NCBI GenBank assembly: GCA_018242585.1 | Contig: JAFEBQ010000009.1 | Span: forward strand, 127,690-191,689 | Direction: 5' to 3' | Source of the DNA: Planctomycetota bacterium | GTDB taxonomy: Bacteria > Planctomycetota > Planctomycetia > Pirellulales > PNKZ01 | Length of the DNA stretch: 64,000 bases | In this document: piece after piece, positions 18,079-27,730 of the stretch | How positions within the stretch are numbered: position 1 is the stretch's first letter | Layout: each line of letters opens with the position of its first letter | The notes under the pieces: model-generated | What the model saw: the letters and a program-made list of their open reading frames with translations, nothing else | Told to the model about the DNA's origin: nothing | Databases searched by the model: none | Program-made: the position numbers and the translations under genes

Positions 18079-18999
18079 ATGTTGCCTGTTAGTTTCTCGC
18101 TCGCGTTGTTGCTGGCCGCGTTTCCGGCTGAGTCGTCTCAACCTTCGGCGGGGCACGCCCATGTCGCCCGGGCGGTGGTCAAGCTAATCGACGATGTCGA
18201 GGTTCCGGCCGAAGAGGCCGGCCGGATGATGGCCGTCCATGTTTGCGAAGGGGACCGGGTCGAAGAAGGAAAGACGATTCTGGCCCAACTCGAAGATTCG
18301 CGCGCCGCGGCGGCGATGCGCATTGCCACCGCTGATTACAAGGCGGCCCAGGAAAAGGCCCAGAACGATATCAACGTCCGCTTTGCCAAGGCGGCCGCCA
18401 ACGTGGCCCAGGCCGACCTGGAGGCCAACCGCGAGGCCAACCGCCGCGTCCCCGGCACGCGACCGGCCATCGAGATGAAAAAGCTTGAGTTGACCTACAA
18501 TCAGGCCGCGCTTCAGATCGAACAGGCGGAGCATGAGCAGTTGGTCGCCATGCTCGAAGCCGACGCCGGCGCGGCCAAGCTGGAAGCGGCCCAGGTCGAT
18601 CTGCGCCGTCGGCAATTGATCGCGCCGCTGAATGGCGAAGTGGTCGAGATTCGCTTCCGTCCCGGTGAATGGGTCCAACCCGGTGACAAAGTGCTGCGCG
18701 TGATTCGCCTGGATCGGTTGCGGATCGAAGGCTCGGTCAACGCCCGAGACTACACACCCGCCGACATCGCCAACCGCCCCGTGACGGTGCGCGTGAAGTT
18801 GTCACGCGGCCGCGAAGAAGTCTTCACCGGCCAGGTGGTGTTCGTGAGCCCGATCGTGCAATTCGGCGGCGACTTTCAAGTGCTGGCCGAAGTGACCAAT
18901 CGCCGCGACGGCGCCGGCTGGCTGTTGCGGCCGGGGATCGAGGCCGACTTGTTGATTGACACTTCTGCGGCCGCCGCTTCGACCGCGCGGCGGCCATAA
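18079..18999 (+). CDS. HlyD/RND-type periplasmic adaptor
   Basis: The 306-residue product has a signal peptide (about 1-18), a lipoyl half-motif (AGRMMAVHVCEGDRVEEGKTI region), an Ala/Glu/Gln-rich coiled hairpin at about 75-180, the second lipoyl half (IAPLNGEVVEIRFRPGEW) and a beta-barrel domain. It is shorter than typical HlyD or AcrA proteins and lacks a membrane anchor beyond the signal. It lies between the GAF-HlyD and PqqD-M50-HlyD genes, so the three adaptor modules probably assemble together. Confidence 0.85.
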   Translation: MLPVSFSLALLLAAFPAESSQPSAGHAHVARAVVKLIDDVEVPAEEAGRMMAVHVCEGDRVEEGKTILAQLEDSRAAAAMRIATADYKAAQEKAQNDINVRFAKAAANVAQADLEANREANRRVPGTRPAIEMKKLELTYNQAALQIEQAEHEQLVAMLEADAGAAKLEAAQVDLRRRQLIAPLNGEVVEIRFRPGEWVQPGDKVLRVIRLDRLRIEGSVNARDYTPADIANRPVTVRVKLSRGREEVFTGQVVFVSPIVQFGGDFQVLAEVTNRRDGAGWLLRPGIEADLLIDTSAAAASTARRP

Positions 19000-19046
19000 T
19001 TCGGCAGGGCCAACGTCAAGCTTTTCTCCACGAGCGCGCGACGACG

Positions 19047-21284
19047 ATGCCAACCTTGGCCCCCAGTATGGTCACCAGCAGCCAGCGCCGGCTGGCGGTG
19101 CGCAAGCGCCCCGATCTGCAGGCCACGCGCCACCGCTACCAAGGGCGGCCTTACTGGATTGTCAAAGATCCGCTCGGCCTGAATTACTTTCGCCTGGAAG
19201 AAGAAGAGTATTTCCTGCTCGATCACCTCGACGGCCAAAACAGCCTGGATGAGATTCGCACGCGGTTCGAGCAGCAGTTCTCGCCTCAGAAGATTCGCCC
19301 GGAAGAACTGGGACAGTACCTGACGACCCTGAGCCGCAATCGGCTGGTGCTGTCCGATGCGTCAGGGCAGGGGCAACAACTTTTCGAGCAGCGCACCGAG
19401 CGCATGAACACGGCTCGGCTACAGCGCTGGACACAGTTGCTCGCCATCCGCTTTCGCGGCTTCAACCCGGACCCGGTGCTCGCTTGGCTGTCGCCGCGCG
19501 TCGGGTGGCTGTTCTCGCCGGCGGCGGTGACGCTGAACGTGTTGTTTGCCCTGTCGGCGCTATTGCTGGTGGGCGTGAAGTTCAATGAGTTCCAGGCCCG
19601 GCTGCCATCGTTCCAGCAATTCTTCACCGTCGGCAACGCCTTTTGGATGCTGCTGGTGATGGCTGGCGTGAAAGTCCTGCACGAGTTTGGTCACGGGCTG
19701 GCGTGCAAGCGGCTGGGGGGCGAGTGCCACGAGATGGGCTTGCTGCTGCTGGTTTTCACGCCGGCCTTGTACTGCAACGTCAGCGATTCGTGGATGCTGC
19801 CCAACAAGTGGCACCGGGCAGCCATTGGCGCGGCGGGCATGTACGTCGAGCTGGTGATCGCGGCCTTGGCCACGTGGCTGTGGTGGTGTACCGCGCCTGG
19901 CTTGTTGAATCATTTGTGCCTGAGCGCCATGTTCGTCAGCTCGGTCAGCACGCTGGCCTTCAATGGCAACCCGCTGATGCGTTACGACGGCTACTACATT
20001 CTGGCCGACCTGCTCGAAGTGCCCAATCTGTCGGCCAAAGCCTCGTCGCTGCTTGGCCGGCGGGCGGGCGAATACTTGCTGGGGCTCGAATTGCCTGACG
20101 ACCCGTTCTTGCCTCGCGAGCATCGGGGCTGGTTCATGGCCTATGCCGTGGCGTCGACCGTGTACCGCTGGCTGGTCGTCTGGTCGATGGTCTTTTTTCT
20201 GAACGAAATGTTCAAACCCTACCGGCTCGAGCTGATCGGACGCGCACTGGGGGCGTTCAGCCTGGTCAGTCTGGTCGGCGTGCCGTTGTGGCGGCTAGTA
20301 CACTTTTTTGCGCGGCCTGGGAGGATCGATCTCGTGCATCCCCAACGATTTCGCTGGTCGCTGGCCATTGCCGGCGGGCTGGTTGCGGCGCTGTTTTTGA
20401 TGCCGCTACCACATCGCGTGTACGGCACGCTGGAACTGGAGCCGCACGATGCCGCACGGCAGTACGTCGAAGTCCCCGGCCGGCTCGTCGAGGTGCTGGT
20501 CAAGCCGGGCGATCGGGTCCAGTCGGGCCAGCCGCTGGCGCGTCTAGAAAATGTCGACGTTGAACTGCGCGTGGCCCAACTGGCCGGACGCTGCGAACAA
20601 CTTCGATCGCAGGTCGCCGCTTTGCGCTTTCGCCGATTCGAGGACGACTCGGCTGCGGTGCGTATTCCCGAGCTGGAAAGCTCGCTGGCCGCGGCCGAGC
20701 AGCAACTGGCCGAAAAGCAACGGGACGTCGCGCGCTTGGAAATCCGCGCTGCCCAGACGGGGACCGTCTTGCCTGCCCCTGAAGTGCCCGAGCCAGCGAC
20801 GACCGAAGGCGAGTTGGTCGCCTGGTGGGGAAGTCCCTTCGACGTGCAAAACCGAGGCTGCTGGCTGACGACGCAGGACATGTTTTGCCAGGTTGGCGAT
20901 CCGCGCTCGATGCAGGCCCTGGCCGTGGTCGAGCAGGCCGACGTTGTCTACCTGCACCCTGGGCAAGTGACTGACGTCCGCCTGGATGCGTTGCCGGGCA
21001 AGACGTTTCGTGGCCGAGTGGTGGAAGTGTCGAGCGACGAGGTGCGCGAGAGCCCGCGCCATTTGTCGAACAAGGCTGGTGGCGAGTTGGCCACCAAGAC
21101 CGACGAACATGGCGCCGAGCGTCCGCAGACGACCTCGTATCACGTGCTGATTTACCCCCTGGAAGGGGCTGACGCGGCTTTGGTCGCCGGGCAGCGTGGC
21201 TGGGCCAAAATCTACGCCCCCTGGCAGCCGCTGGGCTGGCGGGCTGGGCGCTGGTTTGCCCGCACCTTTCAGTTTCGGTTCTAA
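19047..21284 (+). CDS. PqqD-like / M50 site-2 protease / HlyD fusion protein
   Basis: The 745-residue protein has an N-terminal PqqD/RRE-like winged-helix region (about 10-100), a polytopic M50 metalloprotease region with HEFGH (about 212-216) and GNPLMRYDGYYILAD (about 307-321), and a C-terminal periplasmic HlyD half with lipoyl motifs and a coiled coil (about 450-745). PqqD-like domains bind leader peptides of ribosomal peptides, and M50 proteases cleave within membranes, so a peptide maturation and export role is plausible. No precursor peptide, radical SAM or ABC gene is visible nearby. It closes a three-gene operon. Confidence 0.85.
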   Translation: MPTLAPSMVTSSQRRLAVRKRPDLQATRHRYQGRPYWIVKDPLGLNYFRLEEEEYFLLDHLDGQNSLDEIRTRFEQQFSPQKIRPEELGQYLTTLSRNRLVLSDASGQGQQLFEQRTERMNTARLQRWTQLLAIRFRGFNPDPVLAWLSPRVGWLFSPAAVTLNVLFALSALLLVGVKFNEFQARLPSFQQFFTVGNAFWMLLVMAGVKVLHEFGHGLACKRLGGECHEMGLLLLVFTPALYCNVSDSWMLPNKWHRAAIGAAGMYVELVIAALATWLWWCTAPGLLNHLCLSAMFVSSVSTLAFNGNPLMRYDGYYILADLLEVPNLSAKASSLLGRRAGEYLLGLELPDDPFLPREHRGWFMAYAVASTVYRWLVVWSMVFFLNEMFKPYRLELIGRALGAFSLVSLVGVPLWRLVHFFARPGRIDLVHPQRFRWSLAIAGGLVAALFLMPLPHRVYGTLELEPHDAARQYVEVPGRLVEVLVKPGDRVQSGQPLARLENVDVELRVAQLAGRCEQLRSQVAALRFRRFEDDSAAVRIPELESSLAAAEQQLAEKQRDVARLEIRAAQTGTVLPAPEVPEPATTEGELVAWWGSPFDVQNRGCWLTTQDMFCQVGDPRSMQALAVVEQADVVYLHPGQVTDVRLDALPGKTFRGRVVEVSSDEVRESPRHLSNKAGGELATKTDEHGAERPQTTSYHVLIYPLEGADAALVAGQRGWAKIYAPWQPLGWRAGRWFARTFQFRF

Positions 21285-21288
21285 CAAT

Positions 21289-21313
21289 CCCGCCAACTGT
21301 CGCGCTTGGCGGG
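21289..21313 (+). terminator. Hairpin after the PqqD-M50-HlyD operon
   Basis: An 8-bp perfect stem CCCGCCAA / TTGGCGGG starts four bases after the stop codon at 21284. There is no T-tract, so it may be a weak terminator or an mRNA end-stabilising hairpin. Confidence 0.35.
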
Positions 21314-21515
21314 TGGTGGCCACGACAACGGCCGTTTAGAGCGAAGCTGCGGGTCGTGGGGGCGGGAAAACCGATTCCAGCCGGGTGATCTGGCGTGAGT
21401 TCACCGAGGGGCGCGGTATTATTACCAAGAGTTGTGCCGCGAACCGAGCCCGGTTCATGCGCCGGCGCAACGCGCCCACGCACGTCGATCAATCGCCTGC
21501 GGAGTTACGCACGCC

Positions 21516-22511
21516 ATGAATACCATCGACTACGTCTATCGCTTTGACCCGAAGAACCCCAGCGTCAAGCTGCTCCCCGCCGATGCCGAAGAGGCCAAGC
21601 GCCGGCTGGAAGAAGGGAACGGACTATTCGCAAGTTGGATGCAAAGTTGCCGCGACCAGGATTGCGCGGGCGACATCGAGCCGCGCTACGTGGTGCAATG
21701 CAACGGTCTGGAAGTGGGCATGGTCCGCAACGAGTGCGAAATGCCCAAGCAGTCGCCGTTTGCCGTGGTCATTGGCTGCTCCGACGCCCGCGTGCCGACC
21801 GAAATGATCTTCGGCCAGGGGTTTAACGACCTGTTCGTGATTCGCGTGGCGGGCAACGTGCTGGGGGACGAGTGCCTGGGTAGCATTGGCTTTGCCTTGA
21901 ACGTCCTCAGCGACAGTGTTCGCGTGATGGTCATGCTGGGGCATACCGGCTGCGGCGCCGTGACCGGCGCGGTCGAGGCTTATCTGCAGCCCCAACGATT
22001 TTGGTCGCGGTCGACACCGCTGATGCTGCGGTCGATTCTGCAACGCTTGTTCGTTCCGGTTCGCGAAGCGGCCAACGGGCTGAAAACGGTCTGGGGCCAG
22101 AACGCCCGCAACATGCCCGGTTACCGCGAAGCGTTGATCCAAAGCGCGGTCTGCATGAACGCGGCCCAGACCGCGTATGACTTGCGATTGGAAGTCGAAC
22201 GATCCGGGAAGTTTGACATTGAAGTGCTATTTGGCGTGTTCAGTTTCCTGTCGCACCATGTCTCGACGCCGGCTTACTTGCGCAACTATCTGAGTTCGGG
22301 CGGAGCGGCCACCGGGCTGGCTTACGCCATGACGAATCCGCGCGACTTCACGGTAATGTCGCAGAAACTGGCCGAGGAACTGCTGGTCACGATGGGCCCC
22401 AAGCGACAGGACGCGCCCCAGGCGAACGCCATCAGCCACGCCGGCAATGGCACCGGCGCCAATGGCGCTCACCAGTCGCGCCGTCGAACCAAGGGCAACT
22501 CGCGCGGTTAA
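21516..22511 (+). CDS. Beta-class carbonic anhydrase
   Basis: The 331-residue enzyme interconverts CO2 and bicarbonate. Zinc ligands are C88, H143 and C146, and the D90-R92 dyad lies in CSDARVP; HTGCGAV carries the other two ligands. It is longer than minimal beta-CAs (about 200-220), with an extra N-terminal 50 residues and a C-terminal 60-residue Asn/Gly/Arg-rich tail. The ATG at 21516 was chosen over an upstream open frame without family similarity. It converges with the Ehr operon, so any link to bicarbonate or pH in that complex is only positional. Confidence 0.93.
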   Translation: MNTIDYVYRFDPKNPSVKLLPADAEEAKRRLEEGNGLFASWMQSCRDQDCAGDIEPRYVVQCNGLEVGMVRNECEMPKQSPFAVVIGCSDARVPTEMIFGQGFNDLFVIRVAGNVLGDECLGSIGFALNVLSDSVRVMVMLGHTGCGAVTGAVEAYLQPQRFWSRSTPLMLRSILQRLFVPVREAANGLKTVWGQNARNMPGYREALIQSAVCMNAAQTAYDLRLEVERSGKFDIEVLFGVFSFLSHHVSTPAYLRNYLSSGGAATGLAYAMTNPRDFTVMSQKLAEELLVTMGPKRQDAPQANAISHAGNGTGANGAHQSRRRTKGNSRG

Positions 22512-22591
22512 TCGCTGTTGCGACGCCGGGCGCGTGACGCATGCGCTAATCGATGCTGTCTCTCACTGGCGGCACCGGGGCGAATCGCCGG

Positions 22592-24043
22592 CTACTGGCT
22601 GGCGCCCACTTCGCGGACGCTTTGCAGGAACGTGACCGCGTCGTTGAGCAGGCCGCGCAGCCACTCGGGTAGGTAAACCCCCAACAGCGTCACGATGGCC
22701 ATGAACACGATCACCGGCGCGCCGGTGAGCAGGCCATCGGGGAACGGCACTTCGGGCTTCGACGGCTTGCCCAGCACGATCGACAGCACGGTCGAACCCA
22801 TGCCAACGAAGATAATCATCAGCATCGCCAGGAATACGGTGGCCAGCACGTAATGGTGATTGGCAAAGGCTTCGGTGACGATGGTGAATTCGCTGACAAA
22901 GGGTCCGAACGGGGGCGAGCCGCAACCAGCCAGGAAGCCCGCCACGAGCAGCGAACTGGACAGTGGCAAACTGGCCATCGCGCCGTGAACTTCGGCGGTC
23001 GACTTGCTTTTGAAGGCGCGGTGGATGTTGCCGGCCGAGAGGAACAACACTCCCTTGGTCATCGCGTTGTTAACCATGTGCAACAGCGAGCCAAAAATCG
23101 CCACCGGGCCGCCGATGCCGATGCCAAACACGAGAATGCCCATGTGCTCGACGCTGGAATAGGCCAGCAAGCGTTTGAAGTCGCGCTGGCGGATCATGAA
23201 CACGGCGGCCGTGGCCATGGACAACAGCCCTAGAAATAGCAGCAATTGCCGCGCATAGGCCGCGTCGCCAGCGGCGTACATGATGTGATAGAACCGCAAA
23301 ATGGCGAAGAACGCCACGTTGGTCACCCCGCCGGCCAATAGCGCTCCGACCAGCCCCGGCGCTTCGCCATAGGCGTCAGGCTTCCAGGTGTGCATCGGGG
23401 CCAGGCCCATCTTGGTGCCATAGCCCACCAGCAACAGCACAAACGCGGCGTGCAGCCATTCCTTGGATAATTGCGGCGCTTCAAGCACCAGGGTTTCGAA
23501 CTGCAGCGTCGATTCACGGCCGGCCGAGTAAGCCAGGAAGAACGACCCCAACAAGGCGATGGCGATCCCCACCGAGCAGATCAACAAATACTTCCAGGTG
23601 GCTTCGATCGAGCGGGGGTTGTGATTGAAGTAGATGCTCGGCGCGCTGATCAGGGTGGTGGCTTCGACCGCGACCCACATCAGCCCCAAGTGATGGGAAA
23701 GGACCACCAACGTCATCGCCGACAATGACATCAGCAAGCAGGCGCACAGCACGCGGTTCGAGCGTTCCGGGCGCAAGCGCAAATAACCGGGCGCGTAGCA
23801 CATGCACAGGAAGTGCATGACACTGATGACCCCGAGGAACAACTTGCCTAGGTCGTCGAGCACGATCCAATCGTCGAGCGCGCGGATGCTTGGGATATTG
23901 AGCGCCTGGATCGTCAACAGCAGGTGCGCGCCCGAACCGAATGGCAATAGCCACGGGCGCAGCCGGTTGGACGGCACCAGCGCCACAATCGCGGCGCAGA
24001 TCAGCGGTACGATCAACAACCCCATCGCCATGCCAGGAACCAT
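22592..24043 (-). CDS. HyfF/NuoN-like proton-translocating subunit of an Ehr/hydrogenase-4-like complex
   Basis: This 483-residue antiporter-like subunit has about 14 membrane segments. It keeps the glutamate of TM5 (MWVAVEATTL) and the TM7 lysine (GYGTKMGLAPMHTWKPDAY), which form the proton channel in Mrp/complex I-type proteins. HyfF is the closest named relative. It is the last gene of the minus-strand operon, 58 bases after hyfE-like, and ends 80 bases from the convergent carbonic anhydrase gene. Confidence 0.85.
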   Translation of the reverse strand: MVPGMAMGLLIVPLICAAIVALVPSNRLRPWLLPFGSGAHLLLTIQALNIPSIRALDDWIVLDDLGKLFLGVISVMHFLCMCYAPGYLRLRPERSNRVLCACLLMSLSAMTLVVLSHHLGLMWVAVEATTLISAPSIYFNHNPRSIEATWKYLLICSVGIAIALLGSFFLAYSAGRESTLQFETLVLEAPQLSKEWLHAAFVLLLVGYGTKMGLAPMHTWKPDAYGEAPGLVGALLAGGVTNVAFFAILRFYHIMYAAGDAAYARQLLLFLGLLSMATAAVFMIRQRDFKRLLAYSSVEHMGILVFGIGIGGPVAIFGSLLHMVNNAMTKGVLFLSAGNIHRAFKSKSTAEVHGAMASLPLSSSLLVAGFLAGCGSPPFGPFVSEFTIVTEAFANHHYVLATVFLAMLMIIFVGMGSTVLSIVLGKPSKPEVPFPDGLLTGAPVIVFMAIVTLLGVYLPEWLRGLLNDAVTFLQSVREVGASQ

Positions 24044-24101
24044 TTGCTTTCGTCCGATGCGTTTCGCGCCGTCGATCGCGCAGTGGGCGATCGCGCCGGG
24101 A

Positions 24102-24770
24102 TCAATCTTTCAAACTCGACAAGTGTTGCGTGCTGTCCGAGGCGAACCCTCGGCTGATGTGGCCGATGATGATTCCCATCACGAAAATACCGACAAACAA
24201 GTCGAGCAGGACGCCGACTTCGACCATGAACGGCATGGCCTCGACCAGCAACAAGCCGAACAAGAACACGCCGTTTTCAAAGACCAGGTAGCCGAGCGCC
24301 TGGGTAATGGCCCGGCGGCGCGTCACCATCAACAAGCACCCGGTGATCACCGTCGACAAGGCCGCCGGCACCACCAGGAACGTGGTGTGGGTATCCGTCT
24401 CGCGCAGTGGCAGCGTCGACGCCAGCACCAGCGAGCCGGCTGTTCCCGCCACACCCAGCAGCAACTGGGGCACAAAGCCAATGATCGGGTGCGTTTCACG
24501 GTCGATCCCCACTTCGCGCAAGGCGTAGATGAGCATCCGTGGAATGACGAACCCCTTGAGGGTCACCGTGCCAGCGCTCAACAGCGCGCCGCGCATGTCG
24601 AAGGCGTCGTTGGCGATTTGATGTACGACCAGCGGGCTGAGCCCGATCAACACCCCTTGCAAGCCGACCAGATAGATCGCCGAGGGCAACCGGCTGGTCA
24701 CCAGCACGAAGAAGTTGAGCAACAACACGAACACCAACTCGGCGTCGAGGACTTGATTCCACTGGTTCAT
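24102..24770 (-). CDS. HyfE-like membrane subunit
   Basis: The 222-residue hydrophobic protein has about six membrane segments and resembles HyfE, an integral component of hydrogenase-4-type complexes. The ATG at 24770 overlaps the stop of the upstream hyfC-like gene as ATGA, which supports this start and translational coupling; an open frame continues 45 codons upstream inside hyfC-like. The tail (HISRGFASDSTQHLSSL) is cytoplasmic and polar. Confidence 0.8.
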   Translation of the reverse strand: MNQWNQVLDAELVFVLLLNFFVLVTSRLPSAIYLVGLQGVLIGLSPLVVHQIANDAFDMRGALLSAGTVTLKGFVIPRMLIYALREVGIDRETHPIIGFVPQLLLGVAGTAGSLVLASTLPLRETDTHTTFLVVPAALSTVITGCLLMVTRRRAITQALGYLVFENGVFLFGLLLVEAMPFMVEVGVLLDLFVGIFVMGIIIGHISRGFASDSTQHLSSLKD

Positions 24771-25702
24771 ATGGTCACCCGCACTACCAGCAAGAACGCC
24801 AGCCCGGCCAACACACAGGCCGTGGCCAACAGTTTCGGCACCTCGGGCATCCGCAGCCTGGCCATGATCGACTCGACCACGCCGATCAGCGCCGCCACGG
24901 CGCAAACCGCCAAAAAGAAGATGCCCCAGTTCAGCCAGGGATCGCTCGTCAACGGCACCGCAATGCGCACCACCAAGGCCGCGAACATCAGCAGCTTGAT
25001 TTCGGCGGCGTAGAGCATGAGCCCCAACAGCGGGCCGCTGTGATCGAGGATGATCACTTCGTGGATCATCGTCAGTTCAAGATGCGTGTTCGGGTCGTCA
25101 AACGGAATACGCGAGTTTTCGGCCAGCATCACGATGAACCAACTGACAATTACTAGCAGCAACGACGACGCGCCGACTTCCCATTCGGACATCATCTTCT
25201 CGTTGAGCATCGTCCCCATCTGAGCGCTCTTGGACAGGAACGCCGTCACCAGCAGGCCGAAGAACAGCGCCGGCTCGGTCAAACAGGCGAAGCTGATCTC
25301 GCGAGCCACGCCCATGCCCTCGAACGGCGACCCGGTGTCGAGCGCGGTGAGCACCAGGAACAGTCGGCTTAGTCCCAGCAGATAGGCGAACAAGATCATG
25401 TCGCCGCCAAACGAGAATGGCGCGTCAGTCCACCCGAACGGCACGATCATGGCCGCCAAAAACGTCGCCACGAACACCACCACCGTGCCCCAGACGAAGA
25501 TGCCCGAGGTGGTGTTGCTGATCACAAAGCCCTTTTGGAACAGCTTGATCAGATCGTAATACGGCTGCCAGATCGGCGGCCCGACGCGCCCGCCAAAGTT
25601 GGCTTTCACCCGATTGATTACGCCGCGCAAAAACGGCGGCAGCAGCAGCACCACCAGGACGTGGATGCCGACGTGTACATAATGAAGATAATCGCTATTC
25701 AC
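24767..25702 (-). CDS. HyfC/NuoH-like membrane subunit
   Basis: The 311-residue subunit links the membrane arm to the peripheral arm. It carries the NuoH/HyfC signature RVGPPIWQPYYDLIKLFQKG near residue 40 and the acidic loop ENSRIPFDDPNTHLELTMIHE, conserved as the proton/quinone-side E-channel of this family. The start is GTG at 25702, 13 bases after the end of the hyfB-like gene. About eight hydrophobic segments are visible. Confidence 0.9.
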   Translation of the reverse strand: MNSDYLHYVHVGIHVLVVLLLPPFLRGVINRVKANFGGRVGPPIWQPYYDLIKLFQKGFVISNTTSGIFVWGTVVVFVATFLAAMIVPFGWTDAPFSFGGDMILFAYLLGLSRLFLVLTALDTGSPFEGMGVAREISFACLTEPALFFGLLVTAFLSKSAQMGTMLNEKMMSEWEVGASSLLLVIVSWFIVMLAENSRIPFDDPNTHLELTMIHEVIILDHSGPLLGLMLYAAEIKLLMFAALVVRIAVPLTSDPWLNWGIFFLAVCAVAALIGVVESIMARLRMPEVPKLLATACVLAGLAFLLVVRVTI

Positions 25703-25715
25703 GCCCAGCGCTCGC

Positions 25716-27725
25716 CTATCGCCACAGGAACAACAAGATCGTGACCGCCATAATGTAAATCAGGTACGCCTGCACGCTCCCCTGCTGGACCCAGCGGAAC
25801 CAGGTCAGGTATTGCGCCGTGCGCCGACTGGCCGGCAACACCGCGTCGTCCAGGACCACGTCGTGTACTTCGACCAGGAACCGCGCGCCCTGGGGGAACA
25901 GCGTGCGCAGATGGGGCAAGTGCCACTGGGGACGCAATGCCCAGCCAAACAGGCGCACCAGCCATTCGGACATGGATGACGCGGTGTATTGCATCCGTGC
26001 CGTCGGCGCGGCATAACCGCAGCCCCACGTGCCGGATCGCTCGGCCCCCTGCGTGTTCATCATTCCCCGCACGACCAGCGTCCCAGCCAGGGTCAGGACC
26101 AGTACCATGAGGTTGATCCCCGTCAGCCAGCCCAGCGGGGCCAGCCCACCAAGCGGCTGGGCCGCCAACGTGGGCCCGGTCCACGCCACGACGGCTTGAT
26201 CAAGGTACGGCGCGACGATCTTCGGCGCTAGGCCCAGAAGCACGCAGATCAGCACCTGAATGCCCATTGGCCACAATATCGAGCCGACCGGGTCGTGAGC
26301 GTGCCGGCCGTGATCGCTGCGCGGGGCCCCCAGAAAAACAATCCCGTAAAAGGTGACGTAACAAGCCACGACCATCGCGCCGACCATCGCCAACGCCGGC
26401 GCGGCCGCCGCGGTCCAGAGCGCGCCTTTGACTTCCAGCGTGCGGAACAGACCTATGTAGATGAACAACTCACTAGTAAATGCGTTCAGCGGGGGCAACG
26501 CCGCAGCCGCCACGACACCGACCAGGATCATCCTCGACGTGATCGGCATCTTTTTGCCCAGGCCGCCCAGCAAGTCCATCCGTCGCGTATGCGTGGCATG
26601 TACAATCGCGCCCGAGCCGAAGAACAGCAGCGACTTGAACACGGCATGATTCAAGACATGTAGCATGGCGCCGCCGATGCCCAAGGCGACCCAATCGGCA
26701 CGGCCATACGAGCGGCCAATCAACGCCAGGCCCAGCCCCATGAAGATCACGCCGATGTTTTCGATCGAGCTATAGGCCAACAGTCGCTTGAGGTCGGACT
26801 GGCCAATGGCAAAGGCAATACCCAACACCCCAGAGATGCCCCCCAACAGCAACACCACCGCTCCCCACCAGATTGGTGGATGCGGAAACAGGGTCAAGAT
26901 GCGCAGCAAACCATAGATGCCCATCTTGATGATCACGCCCGACATGATGGCCGAGACGTGACTGGGGGCCAGGGCGTGCGCGCCAGGCAGCCAAAAGTGC
27001 AGCGGCATGATGCCGGCCTTGCAGCCAAAGCCGATCAACGCCAGGACGAAGATCGCGGCGCTCCAGGCGGCCGAGGTAGTCACGTTGGCGGGCAAGGGAT
27101 CGGTGAATTCAAATGTCCCCGTCACGCCGCGCAACAAGCCGAACAACGCGAACAGCAAGAGCGTCGCCAGATGCGTCGCCACGAGATAAATCCAGCCGAC
27201 CTCGCGGACCTGGGATTCGTGGTCCTCGGTCGTCACCAGGAAGTAGGCCGCCAGCGCCATCGCTTCCCAACCCATCAGAAACAGAATGGCGTTTCGGGAG
27301 ATGACCAGCAGGGCCATGCCCGCGGCCAGCAGACCATAGAAAACTCGCAGCTTACGGCCGTTGTCGGGATGTTCAGATTGAGGCCAGTAGCCAATACCGT
27401 AGATCGTGCCGAGCATCGACACGAGAAAAACTGGAATCAAAAACCAAGCCGACAGCCCATCAATGGCCACGTGAAACTGCGCGCCGGGCAGCGCCCATTC
27501 GTAACGCAACTCCATTTCTTCGCCACCAATGAACCAGCCGAGTGTCGTCGCCAGGCCGAGTAATGCGCCGCCAACCGCCAGCAAAGCCGACAACAATTGC
27601 GGTCCATTCGCGCGGCGCGGCCCCCCCAGCGCCGGCAAGCCGCTGGCGGCCAGCAACACAATGGCCACCAGCAGCCAGTGCAAGACAGTAAAGACTGGGC
27701 TTCCTGTTTCCAGCGCAGGATCCAT
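25716..27725 (-). CDS. HyfB/NuoL-like proton-translocating subunit
   Basis: The 669-residue protein has about 14 core segments plus a C-terminal extension. Motifs include LFLMGWEAMALAAYFLV (TM5 Glu), FGCKAGIMPLHFWLPGAH (TM7 Lys) and HVSAIMSGVIIKMGIYG, as in HyfB/NuoL antiporter subunits. ATG at 27725 gives a membrane-start typical of the family; the open frame upstream lies in the neighbouring gene. It begins only five bases after the stop of the Fe-S subunit gene. The C-terminal residues 560-669 extend past the core toward the lateral helix. Confidence 0.88.
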   Translation of the reverse strand: MDPALETGSPVFTVLHWLLVAIVLLAASGLPALGGPRRANGPQLLSALLAVGGALLGLATTLGWFIGGEEMELRYEWALPGAQFHVAIDGLSAWFLIPVFLVSMLGTIYGIGYWPQSEHPDNGRKLRVFYGLLAAGMALLVISRNAILFLMGWEAMALAAYFLVTTEDHESQVREVGWIYLVATHLATLLLFALFGLLRGVTGTFEFTDPLPANVTTSAAWSAAIFVLALIGFGCKAGIMPLHFWLPGAHALAPSHVSAIMSGVIIKMGIYGLLRILTLFPHPPIWWGAVVLLLGGISGVLGIAFAIGQSDLKRLLAYSSIENIGVIFMGLGLALIGRSYGRADWVALGIGGAMLHVLNHAVFKSLLFFGSGAIVHATHTRRMDLLGGLGKKMPITSRMILVGVVAAAALPPLNAFTSELFIYIGLFRTLEVKGALWTAAAAPALAMVGAMVVACYVTFYGIVFLGAPRSDHGRHAHDPVGSILWPMGIQVLICVLLGLAPKIVAPYLDQAVVAWTGPTLAAQPLGGLAPLGWLTGINLMVLVLTLAGTLVVRGMMNTQGAERSGTWGCGYAAPTARMQYTASSMSEWLVRLFGWALRPQWHLPHLRTLFPQGARFLVEVHDVVLDDAVLPASRRTAQYLTWFRWVQQGSVQAYLIYIMAVTILLFLWR

Positions 27726-27730
27726 CGTAT

